A DNA stretch of 57,228 bases. Origin: an uncultured Clostridia bacterium (GTDB lineage: Bacteria > Bacillota > Clostridia > Christensenellales > UBA1750). The stretch spans positions 1-57,228 of the forward strand of contig CALWRM010000015.1 in NCBI GenBank assembly GCA_944383925.1. Direction: 5' to 3'. Within the stretch, counting starts at the first letter, position 1; every line of letters starts with the position of its first letter. The translations under genes and the position numbers were made by a program. This document shows positions 23,819 through 32,305 of the stretch, in pieces. The notes under the pieces were generated by a model. The model saw only the letters and a program-made list of their open reading frames with translations, made no database searches and was not told the origin of the DNA.

Positions 23819-25198
23819 ATGAAAAAAGTTCCCTATAGGCTGTATTTGACCGAGGACCAGATGCCCAAGGTATGGTATAACTTGCGCGCCGACATGCCCG
23901 AACAGCCCGATCCCCTGCTCAACCCCGCCACCGGCAAGCCCGCCACCCTGGAGGAGCTGGAGCAGGTGTTCTGCACCGAGCTGGCCAAGCAGGAGCTGGA
24001 CGGCAAGACCCGCTACTTCGAGATCCCCGAACCCGTGCAGGAGATCTACAAGCAGTACCGCCCCTCTCCCCTGATTCGGGCCTACAACCTGGAAAAGGCC
24101 TTGGACACCCCGGCCAAGATCTACTACAAGTTTGAGGGCAACAACACCTGCGGCAGCCACAAGGTCAATTCCGCCGTGGCCCAGGCCTATTACGCCAAGC
24201 AGCAGGGCCTCAAGGGCTTGACCACCGAGACCGGCGCCGGCCAGTGGGGTTCGGCCCTGTCCGAGGCCTGCGCCTACTTCGGCCTGCCCCTGACGGTGTA
24301 TATGGTCAAGGTCTCCTACGAGCAGAAGCCCTACCGCAAGGCCGTGATGCAGACCTTCGGCGCCGAGGTGATTCCCAGCCCCTCCAACACCACCAACGCC
24401 GGCCGCGCCATCCTGGAAAAGGATCCCACCACCGGCGGCTCCCTGGGCTGCGCCATTTCCGAAGCCGTGGAAAAGGCCGTCTCCACCCCCGGTTACCGCT
24501 ATGTGCTCGGCTCGGTGCTCAACCAGGTGCTGCTGCACCAGTCCATCATCGGCCAGGAGGCCCGCATCGCCATGGACCTGCTGGACGAGTATCCGGACGT
24601 GGTCATCGGCTGCGCCGGCGGCGGTTCCAACCTGGGCGGTCTCATCGGCCCCTATATGCGCGATAAGCTCACCGGCAAGGCCAACCCCCGCATCGTGGCC
24701 GTGGAGCCGGCTTCCTGCCCGTCCCTGACCCGCGGCAAGTACGCCTACGACTACTGCGACACCGGCAGGATCACCCCCCTTGCCCGCATGTACACCTTGG
24801 GCTGCGGCTTCATTCCCTCCGCCAACCACGCCGGCGGCCTGCGCTACCACGGCATGTCCCCCATCCTGTCCAAGCTCTACCACGACGGCTACATGGAGGC
24901 CGTGTCCGTGGAGCAGACCAAGGTGTTCGAGGCCGCCACCATGTTTGCCAGGCTGGAAACCATCCTGCCCGCGCCGGAGAGCGCCCACGCCATCCGCGCG
25001 GCCATCGACGAGGCCCTGCGCTGCAAGGAGAGCGGCGAGAAGAAGACCATCCTCTTTGGCCTGACCGGCACCGGTTTCTTCGACATGGCCGCCTACACCA
25101 GGTTCAACGAGGGCAACATGCAGGACTACATCCCCAGCGACGAGGAGCTGCAGAGGAGCTTCGACACCCTGCCCGAGGTGCCCGGCCTGAAGGACTAG
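23819..25198 (+). CDS. trpB: Tryptophan synthase beta chain-like protein (TrpB2 type)
   Basis: PLP enzyme joining indole and serine to make tryptophan. At 459 residues it is longer than canonical TrpB and has the long N-terminal extension of the TrpB2 class. PLP lysine is Lys115 in GNNTCGSHKVNSA, and the phosphate-binding loop is GCAGGGSNLGG. No trpA is adjacent; TrpB2 enzymes often work without the alpha subunit, salvaging free indole. AAAGGAGG lies eight bases before ATG 23819. Placement behind a Trp T-box and ahead of trpS supports a tryptophan-supply role. Confidence 0.93.
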   Translation: MKKVPYRLYLTEDQMPKVWYNLRADMPEQPDPLLNPATGKPATLEELEQVFCTELAKQELDGKTRYFEIPEPVQEIYKQYRPSPLIRAYNLEKALDTPAKIYYKFEGNNTCGSHKVNSAVAQAYYAKQQGLKGLTTETGAGQWGSALSEACAYFGLPLTVYMVKVSYEQKPYRKAVMQTFGAEVIPSPSNTTNAGRAILEKDPTTGGSLGCAISEAVEKAVSTPGYRYVLGSVLNQVLLHQSIIGQEARIAMDLLDEYPDVVIGCAGGGSNLGGLIGPYMRDKLTGKANPRIVAVEPASCPSLTRGKYAYDYCDTGRITPLARMYTLGCGFIPSANHAGGLRYHGMSPILSKLYHDGYMEAVSVEQTKVFEAATMFARLETILPAPESAHAIRAAIDEALRCKESGEKKTILFGLTGTGFFDMAAYTRFNEGNMQDYIPSDEELQRSFDTLPEVPGLKD

Positions 25199-25231
25199 GC
25201 GCGGCGGGAGCTCGAGCCCCAGGAGAAAGGC

Positions 25232-26227
25232 ATGAAAAGACGAATCTTGACCGGAGACCGCACCACCGGCCGCTTGCACCTTGGCCACTATGTGGGCAGC
25301 CTGCAATACCGCGTGGACCTGCAGGAAAGCCACGAGACTTTCGTCCTGCTGGCGGACGTGCAGGCCCTGACCACCCATTTTGAGAACCCCGCGCTGATCG
25401 GCCAGAGCATCCTGGAGGTGGCGTTGGACAACCTGGCCGCCGGGCTGAAGCTGGAGAACGTGTGCTTTGTGCAGCAGTCCCGCGTGCCGGCCATCGCGGA
25501 GCTGACGGTGTTTTTCTCCATGCTGGTACCGGTCAACGTGTTGCGCCATAACCCCACCATCAAGACCGAGGCGAAGCAATACGGCTTTGAGGAGTTGAGC
25601 TATGGCTTTCTGGGCTATCCGGTGAGCCAGGCGGCGGACATCCTATTTTGCCAGGCGGATCTGGTGCCCGTGGGCGAGGATCAGCTGCCCCATCTGGAAC
25701 AGGCCCACCGCATCGTGCGCCGGTTCAACGAGCTATACGGCGGCGGCCGGGAGATCCTCAAGCGGCCGGAGGCCCTGCGAAGCCGGGTCGGGCGCCTGCC
25801 CGGCCTGGACGGGAGCAGCAAGATGGGAAAATCCCTGGGCAACGCCCTCTATCTCAACGACGACGCCAAGACCGTGCATGAAAAGGTGTTTTCTGCCGTG
25901 ACGGATTACCATCGCATTTCTTCAAGGGATTTGGGCCATCCGCAGCTTTGCACCGTCTATCGTTACCAGACGGCCTTCAACCCCGAGGAGGCGGAGGACA
26001 TTTGCCAGCGCTGCCGGACGGGAACCATTGGCTGCGTTGCCTGCAAGCGCAGGCTGGAACAAAAGCTGAACGAATTGTTGGACCCCATGCGCGCCAGGCG
26101 GGCAGCCTACGCGCAAAGAAAGGACTTGGTGCTCCAAGCCATCGACGAGGGCAGCCGGAAGGCCTGCCGCCTGGGCGAGGAGACGCTGGAACAGGTGAAG
26201 GAGGCCATGGGTCTTCGGCTCGGCTAA
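25232..26227 (+). CDS. trpS: Tryptophanyl-tRNA synthetase
   Basis: Class I aminoacyl-tRNA synthetase charging tRNA-Trp; 331 residues, the usual bacterial length. The HIGH motif is HLGH (residues 16-19) and the KMSKS motif is SKMGKS near residue 200. A C-terminal cysteine pair region (CQRCRTGTIGCVACKRR) resembles the extra Cys-containing segment in some TrpS proteins. It lies 33 bases after trpB behind an AGGAGAAAGG site, so both are controlled by the T-box, and it ends at the terminator at 26237. Confidence 0.95.
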   Translation: MKRRILTGDRTTGRLHLGHYVGSLQYRVDLQESHETFVLLADVQALTTHFENPALIGQSILEVALDNLAAGLKLENVCFVQQSRVPAIAELTVFFSMLVPVNVLRHNPTIKTEAKQYGFEELSYGFLGYPVSQAADILFCQADLVPVGEDQLPHLEQAHRIVRRFNELYGGGREILKRPEALRSRVGRLPGLDGSSKMGKSLGNALYLNDDAKTVHEKVFSAVTDYHRISSRDLGHPQLCTVYRYQTAFNPEEAEDICQRCRTGTIGCVACKRRLEQKLNELLDPMRARRAAYAQRKDLVLQAIDEGSRKACRLGEETLEQVKEAMGLRLG

Positions 26228-26236
26228 ACGAGGCCG

Positions 26237-26272
26237 GCGCCCGCGCGATCTTTGGATGCGCGGGCGCTTTTT
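26237..26272 (+). terminator. Terminator after trpS
   Basis: A 10-bp stem GCGCCCGCGC / GCGCGGGCGC with an 11-base loop, followed by TTTTT. Confidence 0.85.
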
Positions 26273-26302
26273 GAGCGTATACGGGGACAGGGAGGGGTGC
26301 GC

Positions 26303-27097
26303 GTGCAGAGCGTTGTGTTTGTGGAGGGCGTGTCCGGCGCGGGAAAGACGAGCTGCCTGCTGGAACTGCAGCGGCGGCTTTTGCAGCGCGGCCTTGCGGT
26401 AAAGGCCTATACGGAAGGGGACCCTGCCAGCCCGCTGGACCTTTGCTGGGTCGCCTATGTGACCCAGGAGGAAGCCCGGCGGCTGACCCGGAGCATCCGG
26501 GGCGCCAAGGAGGAGATGGAGCAAAACTTACTTTTATCGGAGGGGGACGCCCTGCTGGTACGCTACCGGAACCGCGAAGGCCCCAGCTGCTCCATGCAGC
26601 TGTACGAGGCCTTGCGCGCTTTGGAGCTGAACTATAAACCTAAAAGGCTTGTTGCGCCCGAAACGTTCAAGCGGGTGTTCGAGGAGCTGTGGAAGCGCTT
26701 TGACCAAGGCGAGGAAAGGGAGGAGCTGTTGCTTTTTGACGGTTCCCTGCTCAGCCATACCGCCAACGACATGCTGCGAAATTACGGCGCGAGCGCGGAG
26801 GAAATCGCGGGCCAGGTGCTGCGCCTGGCTGGGGCGCTTGAAGGCAAGCGCATCCTTGTGCTCTATCTGGACCCGGTGGAGATGAAAAAAAGGCTGCAGG
26901 AGGCTAGACAAAGCCGTGGACAGAGCCCGGCAGGGCCGGGGGAACTGGCGTTTTGGATGGCTAGGCGGAAGGTGGATCTGGCGGTTTTACAGCAGCTTGC
27001 CGTGCACAAGGTCATCCTTGCGGTGGATGGCAGGGATTGGGACGGGGTTTTGGATCGAATGCTCCGCGCCCTGGAGCGCTTTGTGCTTCTTAGGTGA
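26303..27097 (+). CDS. P-loop NTPase, thymidylate-kinase-like fold, function unknown
   Basis: A 264-residue protein starting at GTG 26303, six bases after GGAGGG. Walker A is GVSGAGKT (residues 9-16) directly after a hydrophobic strand, the arrangement seen in nucleoside/nucleotide kinases. A later strand LVLYLDPVEMKKRL and FDGSLLSHTANDML resemble the lid/Walker B regions of such kinases. I do not recognise an exact family. No partner gene is tightly linked: it stands between the trpS terminator and the rsmD promoter. A role phosphorylating a small molecule is plausible but unproven. Confidence 0.7.
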   Translation: MQSVVFVEGVSGAGKTSCLLELQRRLLQRGLAVKAYTEGDPASPLDLCWVAYVTQEEARRLTRSIRGAKEEMEQNLLLSEGDALLVRYRNREGPSCSMQLYEALRALELNYKPKRLVAPETFKRVFEELWKRFDQGEEREELLLFDGSLLSHTANDMLRNYGASAEEIAGQVLRLAGALEGKRILVLYLDPVEMKKRLQEARQSRGQSPAGPGELAFWMARRKVDLAVLQQLAVHKVILAVDGRDWDGVLDRMLRALERFVLLR

Positions 27098-27110
27098 AAA
27101 CGAAAAGAAC

Positions 27111-27238
27111 GGACGGCAGACGCCGTCCGTTAGGGAAGAGTAGGAGGAGTGACCAACGATACTGCCGGAACGCTCCCGGCAATTCTATCATGGCCGGCCG
27201 CGCGAAGGTTTATGCGCGGCCGGCAAGAAATTTTTTCT
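27111..27238 (+). other. Gap with two hairpins between the P-loop gene and rsmD
   Basis: AACGGACGGC pairs with GCCGTCCGTT at 27111-27134. A second, stronger hairpin (GCCGGCCGCGC at 27193-27203 with 27214-27224) is followed by a run of six T at 27231-27236 and probably ends upstream transcription. No further gene is seen before the rsmD promoter at 27285. Confidence 0.5.
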
Positions 27239-27284
27239 CTTCGATCGTTGCGGCGGCTGGCCGACTTGATTTTCCAGGGAAAAC

Positions 27285-27313
27285 TTGTGGGCCGTGCCCG
27301 GTTGTGGTATGAT
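27285..27313 (+). promoter_or_regulatory. Putative promoter of rsmD-coaD
   Basis: TTGTGG (27285-27290), a 17-base spacer and TATGAT (27308-27313), with TGG just before the -10. Confidence 0.5.
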
Positions 27314-27334
27314 GATGAATACTGGAGGGATTCT

Positions 27335-27922
27335 ATGCGCATCGTAGCGGGCACGCGCAGGGGAAAGACGCTGGTTTCCCCAAAGGGGGAGACCACCAGG
27401 CCGACCCACGAGCGCACCCGGGAGGCCGTGTTCAGTTCGTTGCAGCAATTGGTGCCCGGCGCGCGGGTGCTGGATTGCTTCGCAGGCTCCGGCGCCATGG
27501 CGCTGGAGGCGCTCAGCCGCGGCGCGGCCTGGGCGTTGCTGCTGGAGCGGGATGGGGAAGCCTGCAAGACGATCGAGGAAAACATTCGCCTCACCGGCAT
27601 GGAGGACCGGGCGGAGCTGCGGCGGGGGGACACCCTGGAAAGCCTGGCCGGACTGCGCAATACGGCCTTTGACCTAGCGCTTCTGGATCCCCCGTATGGC
27701 CAGGGATTGATCGAGCGGGCGTTGGCGCTGTTATCGATGGAAAGCCGCTTGGCGGAAGGGGCCGTGCTGGTGGCCGAAACCGCCGCCGGCGAGGCCTTGG
27801 AGCTTCCAAAGGGATATTGCCTTTGGAAGGAGAGAAAATACGGAAAGAACCTGGTGCGTTTTTTGCGCTTTGAAGGAACGAACGGCTGCGGCACACAAGA
27901 GGGGAGGAAGGCAGAACCATGA
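27335..27922 (+). CDS. rsmD: 16S rRNA (guanine966-N2)-methyltransferase
   Basis: Methylates G966 of 16S rRNA during small-subunit assembly. The 195-residue product opens MRIVAGTRRGKTL, has the SAM-binding motif LDCFAGSGAMALEAL near residues 46-60 and the catalytic DPPYGQG near 120. Both are characteristic of RsmD. GGAGGG lies seven bases before ATG 27335. It overlaps coaD by four bases (ATGA), the common rsmD-coaD arrangement in Firmicutes. The C-terminal NGCGTQEGRKAEP tail extends slightly past the usual end. Confidence 0.93.
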   Translation: MRIVAGTRRGKTLVSPKGETTRPTHERTREAVFSSLQQLVPGARVLDCFAGSGAMALEALSRGAAWALLLERDGEACKTIEENIRLTGMEDRAELRRGDTLESLAGLRNTAFDLALLDPPYGQGLIERALALLSMESRLAEGAVLVAETAAGEALELPKGYCLWKERKYGKNLVRFLRFEGTNGCGTQEGRKAEP

Positions 27923-28407
27923 GCGCGTGTCTGTTTCCGGGCAGCTTTGATCCGCCCACGAACGGCCATCTGGACCTGATTCGGCGCTTGAGCGCCCTGT
28001 TCGATCGGGTGTATGTCTGCCAGATGGAGAACATCGCCAAGAAGGCCTTCCTGCCGCCGGAGCGCAGGACCGCCCTTTTGCGGGAGGCTTGCCGCGGGCT
28101 GGCGAACGTGGAGGTGATCCAGGGCGCTGGCTTTACCGTGCACATAGCAAGGTCCTGCGGGGCCAAGGTCATCGCAAGGGGCGTGCGCGGGAGCCAGGAT
28201 TTTGCCTACGAGACCCAGATCGCCAAGGCCAACGCCTACCTGGACCCGGAGCTGGAAACCCTGCTGCTGCTGGCCAAGCCCGAGCACGAGGGACTTTCCT
28301 CCAGCGTCGTGCGGGAGATCTACGGCATTGGCGGCGACGCGAGCGGGCTGGTGCCCGATTGCGTGTGGAGGGAGCTGCTCGCCCTGCGCGCCCGGGGCCG
28401 GTCTTAA
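27919..28407 (+). CDS. coaD: Phosphopantetheine adenylyltransferase
   Basis: Fourth step of coenzyme A synthesis: transfers AMP to 4'-phosphopantetheine. The 162-residue protein has GSFDPPTNGHLDL at residues 8-20, with the nucleotidyltransferase HxGH-type motif (His17), the RGVRGSQDFAYE block near 91-102 and the C-terminal SSSVVRE. All are family hallmarks. Start codon ATG overlaps the rsmD TGA. Downstream, 81 bases separate it from a coiled-coil gene that may be cotranscribed. Confidence 0.95.
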   Translation: MSACLFPGSFDPPTNGHLDLIRRLSALFDRVYVCQMENIAKKAFLPPERRTALLREACRGLANVEVIQGAGFTVHIARSCGAKVIARGVRGSQDFAYETQIAKANAYLDPELETLLLLAKPEHEGLSSSVVREIYGIGGDASGLVPDCVWRELLALRARGRS

Positions 28408-28488
28408 GGAAGCTGTGAACGTAATCAAAGAAACGGCTTTGAGCGCGAGGCGGGCCGTTGCTTGATCCCCAGGAGAGGAGAAAACACC

Positions 28489-28938
28489 ATGAACGTCATG
28501 AAGCTGCTAGAGTTCTTGTACGAGGAGTTGAGCAATAGCTCCTCCGTTCCCCTGACGGGCAAGCGGTTGGTGGACGTGGAAAAATGCTTGGACATCGTCT
28601 CCGAGCTGCGCGTCACCTTGCCCGACGACGTCAAGGATGCGGAGATGATCGTGCGCGATCGCGACCGCATCTTAAAGGAAGCGGAGCTGCAGGCCAAGGA
28701 CATCCAGCGCGATGCCGAGGCGCAGTTTGAGCGCATGGTTTCCGAGAGCAACATCGTGACCGAAGCCCAGCGCCGGGCCCAGGATATCGTAAACAGCGCC
28801 AGGCGCCAGGCCAACGAGGCCAAGCTGGCCGCCGACGACTATGCGGACGATCTTCTGGCCGGCCTGGAGAAATATCTAAAGTCCGTGCTGGACGACGTGC
28901 GCGACAACCGCGACGAGCTCAACGGCGTGAAGAAGTAG
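28489..28938 (+). CDS. Coiled-coil protein, unknown function
   Basis: A 149-residue, mostly helical and highly charged protein. Residues 50-130 form a long coiled coil (EMIVRDRDRILKEAELQAKD and following), reminiscent of ATP synthase b-subunit or DivIVA-like stalks. There is no membrane anchor. Small coiled-coil proteins annotated as ATPase or hypothetical often follow coaD in Clostridia; a role in envelope or division architecture would be guesswork. AGGAGAGGAG precedes ATG 28489. Its last 20 bases overlap the end of convergent ylbJ. Confidence 0.75.
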   Translation: MNVMKLLEFLYEELSNSSSVPLTGKRLVDVEKCLDIVSELRVTLPDDVKDAEMIVRDRDRILKEAELQAKDIQRDAEAQFERMVSESNIVTEAQRRAQDIVNSARRQANEAKLAADDYADDLLAGLEKYLKSVLDDVRDNRDELNGVKK

Positions 28939-30022
28939 AGGAAGGGCCGCCGCGCGGACGGAGGAGGAGTCCGGCCAAGGCGCAGAGCAGATAGGCGCCA
29001 AAGGCCAGGGGGCCAAGCTCGGCGGTTTGCAGCGGCGCAAGCGGCGACCAAACGGGCAGGATGCCCCGGACAAACAACAGGCTGAAACGGCAAAGGATGA
29101 AGCAGAGCGTCCCGTGGCTCAAGCGCTGCAGGGCGTATATGCGCATGGGCACGATGCCCTGCAAGAAGCAGGCGGACTGGCAGAGAATGGAAAAACCGCC
29201 AAAGCCGGCGAGACCGCAGAGCAGGGAAAGCCGAAGCCCGAGGGGCAAGGAGGTCAGGCAGACGGCCTTGCAGCCGATGCTCACCTCCAACGCTCCGGAA
29301 ACGAGGGGAGAGACAGCCTGGCGCGGAAAAAGGCCGGACAACGCGCTCGCCAGCGCGTCCATAAATCCCAGGTCGGCAAGCAACCTGGCCAGGCTTGCAA
29401 AAAAGCAAACGGCGCAGCCGACCAATAGGATGGCGCTGCAGCTGTCCGATAAGGCCTTAGGAAGGGTTTGAAAGGGCGAGGGCGCCGGCCCGGAGCGCTT
29501 GGGGGCCGGCGTTGCGCCCTTTTTTCCATAGCCGCGCCAGAGAAGCCCGTTGAGCAAGGCGCAGAGCAGCTGCACCACATAGACAAACGCCCCCAGCGCA
29601 GGCGACCCCAAAAGGGCGCCGGCGGTCCCGATGAGGAAAAGAGGACCAGTGAGCACGCCGGCTGCCAGGAGCCTGGCAGCCTCCTCCTCGTGCATTAGAC
29701 CCTGGCGGCAGAGCTCCGCGGTCAGGCGGGCGCTGTTGGGCGCGCCGGTAAGGAGGCAAAGGGGCAGCACGCTGCCAGCGGCGCCGCCCAAGCGGAAGGG
29801 AAGGCCGAGCAAACGGCCGGCCAACCCCAAGGAGCGAAATAGGCCGCTTTGGGCCAGAAGAGAGCTGAGGACGAAGAAGGGCAACAGGGCGGGCAGCACG
29901 CTGTTGCCGAACAACAGCAGGCCGTCCCGAGCGCCCTGCATGGAGCTGTCAGGGAAAAGAAGAAGCAAAAAAAGAAGGCAGCCGAGCGCCAGGGATGCAA
30001 CGGCGGTTTGAAAGCCTTTCAA
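28919..30022 (-). CDS. ylbJ: Sporulation integral membrane protein YlbJ
   Basis: A polytopic membrane protein with eight or more spans and the nucleoside-transporter-gate-like repeats typical of YlbJ: NSVLPALLPFFVLSSLL near residues 40-55, LLTGAPNSARLTAEL and GFGGFSILCQSA. YlbJ belongs to the SigE regulon in Bacillus and is needed for spore cortex formation, so its presence suggests sporulation ability. I prefer the TTG at 30022, six bases from GGGAGGTG, over an ATG at 30043 that has no ribosome site. The gene is next to coaD and tmcAL, a frequent grouping in Firmicutes. Confidence 0.88.
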   Translation of the reverse strand: MKGFQTAVASLALGCLLFLLLLFPDSSMQGARDGLLLFGNSVLPALLPFFVLSSLLAQSGLFRSLGLAGRLLGLPFRLGGAAGSVLPLCLLTGAPNSARLTAELCRQGLMHEEEAARLLAAGVLTGPLFLIGTAGALLGSPALGAFVYVVQLLCALLNGLLWRGYGKKGATPAPKRSGPAPSPFQTLPKALSDSCSAILLVGCAVCFFASLARLLADLGFMDALASALSGLFPRQAVSPLVSGALEVSIGCKAVCLTSLPLGLRLSLLCGLAGFGGFSILCQSACFLQGIVPMRIYALQRLSHGTLCFILCRFSLLFVRGILPVWSPLAPLQTAELGPLAFGAYLLCALAGLLLRPRGGPSSTSSRR

Positions 30023-30099
30023 GGAAAACACCTCCCGCGCCATGGGGTGGAAAACGCCCCATGCGCTTGCTTTAGCCTATGAAGGGAGAGAACGCGTTT

Positions 30100-30903
30100 A
30101 TGATAGAGACGAATTTGAAAATCGGTCTGGCCTTGGGGGGAGGCGCTTTTCGCGGCCTGGCCCACATCGGCGTGTTGCAGGTGATGGAAGAGTATGGAGT
30201 ACCTATCCATATGATCGCAGGAACTTCCATGGGAGCCTTGGTAGGCGGCGTCTATTGCTCCGGCATGAATATGCACCTTGTGGAAAGGTATGTTTATACA
30301 ATTGAAGAGAGAGATCTCATCGATATGACCATACCAAGAACCGGCTTTATCGCCGGCCAGCGCATCGAGCTGCTGATCAAGACGCTAACGGGAAACCGGA
30401 GCTTCCAAGATCTCAAGATTCCCTTTGCGGCGGTGGCTGCGGACGTGGAGAAGGGACAGCCAGTGGTGTTGACGGAGGGGAAGGTTTATGAAGCGATTCG
30501 TGCGTCCATTTCCATTCCGGGTGTGTTCAAGCCCGTGATGCGGGACGGCCGCATGCTGGTCGACGGCGGCATCGTGGCCAGGGTTCCCACCGATACCGTG
30601 CGAGACATGGGCGCGGACTTCGTGATTTCCGTCGATGTGGGATACCATGGCGGGGAAACCAAATGCGACGGCATCGTTTCAATCATGATGCAAGCCTTTG
30701 CCGTGATGGAGTGGCATATCATCAAGGAACGGGTTAATACTTCGGATATCAACATCGTACCGGCCCTTGGACATATCAACATGGCCTCCATCGCTCAGGC
30801 GGAAGAGACGATCGAGATTGGACGCCAGGCAGCCCGGGCGCAGATCCCGGGGATTTTACAGGCCTTACAAGATAGAGGGGCAAAACTACTCGATTCTCAG
30901 TAG
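30100..30903 (+). CDS. Patatin-like phospholipase (RssA type)
   Basis: A 267-residue lipid acyl hydrolase of the patatin family with a Ser-Asp dyad. Oxyanion loop GGGAFRGLAHIG is at 13-24, nucleophile Ser43 is in GTSMG, and Asp155 is in VDGGI. The C-terminal SVDVGYH block matches the bacterial RssA/YlbK group. Firmicute YlbK sits next to ylbJ and ylbM (tmcAL), and this gene lies between the same two here, so it may be the YlbK counterpart. GAAGGGAGAG is nine bases before ATG 30100. Substrate unknown. Confidence 0.9.
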   Translation: MIETNLKIGLALGGGAFRGLAHIGVLQVMEEYGVPIHMIAGTSMGALVGGVYCSGMNMHLVERYVYTIEERDLIDMTIPRTGFIAGQRIELLIKTLTGNRSFQDLKIPFAAVAADVEKGQPVVLTEGKVYEAIRASISIPGVFKPVMRDGRMLVDGGIVARVPTDTVRDMGADFVISVDVGYHGGETKCDGIVSIMMQAFAVMEWHIIKERVNTSDINIVPALGHINMASIAQAEETIEIGRQAARAQIPGILQALQDRGAKLLDSQ

Positions 30904-30904
30904 C

Positions 30905-30947
30905 ATGCAGGAAGCCCTCCCAAGCTGCAAGCTTGGGAGGGCTTCCT
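30905..30947. terminator. Long hairpin after the patatin gene
   Basis: A 19-20-bp stem around the loop TGCA, starting GCAGGAAGCCCTCCCAAGC, two bases after the patatin stop codon. There is no T-run, but position and strength suggest a terminator or RNA-stabilising hairpin. Confidence 0.55.
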
Positions 30948-30978
30948 GCAAAGGAACGGCGGCGCCTGCTGCTGGATG

Positions 30979-31119
30979 GAGGGGGAATCCCTCCGACGCG
31001 GCTTCGCCGCGCCACCTCCCTTTCACAAGGGAGGCTATCGGGAACGCAGCTGGCTGCACCATTTCGGCCCCCTTGTGAAAGGGGGCTGTCCGCCGCGAGC
31101 GGACTGGGGGATTCCCCTC
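30979..31119. repeat. Palindromic interspersed repeat (MITE-like)
   Basis: About 140 bases forming a long imperfect palindrome. Ends are GAGGGGGAATCCC (30979) and its near-complement GGGGATTCCCCTC (to 31119). Inside, CCTCCCTTTCACAAG (about 31013) complements CTTGTGAAAGGGGG (about 31073), and small GCGGC-TTCG-GCCGC type hairpins are nested. It resembles a repeat I associate with intergenic regions of gut Clostridia, but copy number cannot be tested here. It separates the patatin gene from convergent tmcAL. Confidence 0.7.
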
Positions 31120-31152
31120 GGATGGCAAGGCAGGCTGGCGAACACAAGGATC

Positions 31153-32295
31153 CTATGGTTGCAGGAGAGGCATATCCAGATCGCGATTGGACCGACGAAA
31201 GTCTGGATTGTTCTGGCACAGGCCCCAAAGATCCTGTGCTCGGAGATCCGTTTGAAACATCGGATGGTCTTGCCATTGGGCTGGGCGAAGGACCAGTGGA
31301 ATATGGCTACGCCTGCCGATTTCCCGCAACAGGGGCAGCGTGTCCCCGCGAAAGCCCAGTACCCGGGCGTATTCGGCCCGCGGGTGGGCGTTTAGGCATT
31401 CCTGGGTGTTTTGCAGGAGGATATGCAGGAGGCTGCGCTTGAGCCTTGCCATGGTATAACGCTTGGTTTTGAGAAGTGCGAAGAACTCGTCGAGGCTGCA
31501 AGCCTGTTGGGCGCAGCGGAAAAAGCGATTTTCCAGGCCTTCCGTCATGCCAGGATAGGCGGAGATGGCGCGCGCGCCCATTCGCCGGAGCAGGGCCAGA
31601 GCCAATGGTTCCAGGCGTTCCAATTGAGCCGGCCCCCCTTGGGCCAAGATCGCCTCGGAAGACAGAGCGGAACACGAAGGGGGGCAGGCGGCCCAAGCCA
31701 GCTCGGGATCGACGGCCAGCAGGCGCCGGACGGCGGAGGAGGAGCCTTCCCCGCCGTGAGGGGCGTCTCGACGGACCACGACCGGCTGTATGGAACTGTT
31801 CATGCGGCGCAAGGCCCGCAAATATTCCACGGCCAGCAAGGCGTTGGGGGGCAGGGGCTTTCCGGAGGCCAGGGCGACCGCCCGTGGGTAGCTGTGGCCC
31901 TCGGACAGGGCGTGATTGATTAAAACAGACTCATGGTCGGTTTCTGGGAGCGCATGCCGCCAAAGCGCATCCAAATCGTCCAACTCGCTCCCAAAGCTCA
32001 GGTGCGTCACCGCGCCAAGCGCGTCGAGCAAGCTGACGGCTCCATAGGCGAAGTCCTGAGCCGCGCGGAGGGCAAAGAGGGAAGGCAGCTCCATCACCAT
32101 GTCCGCGCCTGCGGCCAGGGCGGTCTTCGCCCTGGTCCACTTGTCCAAAATGGCCGGTTCCCCCCGCTGGACAAAGGGGCCGCTCATCAAGCAGAGCAAA
32201 TAGTCGGCCCCGCTGAGGCGGCGCGCCTCCGCCATCTGGCGCGCATGCCCTAGGTGCAAGGGATTGTATTCACAGATGATTGCGCAAACCTTCAT
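31153..32295 (-). CDS. tmcAL: tRNA(Met) cytidine acetate ligase TmcAL
   Basis: Firmicute enzyme (formerly YlbM) that adenylates acetate and forms N4-acetylcytidine at the wobble position of elongator tRNA-Met. The 380-residue protein opens VCAIICEYNPLHLGH, a nucleotidyltransferase-type HxGH motif, followed by LMSGPFVQRGEPA, also diagnostic. ATG 32295 is chosen because AAAAGGTG ends six bases upstream; a GTG and another ATG lie a few codons earlier. It is divergent from pta. Confidence 0.9.
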   Translation of the reverse strand: MKVCAIICEYNPLHLGHARQMAEARRLSGADYLLCLMSGPFVQRGEPAILDKWTRAKTALAAGADMVMELPSLFALRAAQDFAYGAVSLLDALGAVTHLSFGSELDDLDALWRHALPETDHESVLINHALSEGHSYPRAVALASGKPLPPNALLAVEYLRALRRMNSSIQPVVVRRDAPHGGEGSSSAVRRLLAVDPELAWAACPPSCSALSSEAILAQGGPAQLERLEPLALALLRRMGARAISAYPGMTEGLENRFFRCAQQACSLDEFFALLKTKRYTMARLKRSLLHILLQNTQECLNAHPRAEYARVLGFRGDTLPLLREIGRRSHIPLVLRPAQWQDHPMFQTDLRAQDLWGLCQNNPDFRRSNRDLDMPLLQP

Positions 32296-32305
32296 CATTT
32301 TCACC

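Noticed and set aside
23456-25579. A 707-codon minus-strand frame opposite trpB and the T-box
   Set aside because: It is an antisense shadow with Gly/His/Gln-rich repetitive composition; it also crosses the T-box leader, whose RNA motifs are unmistakable.
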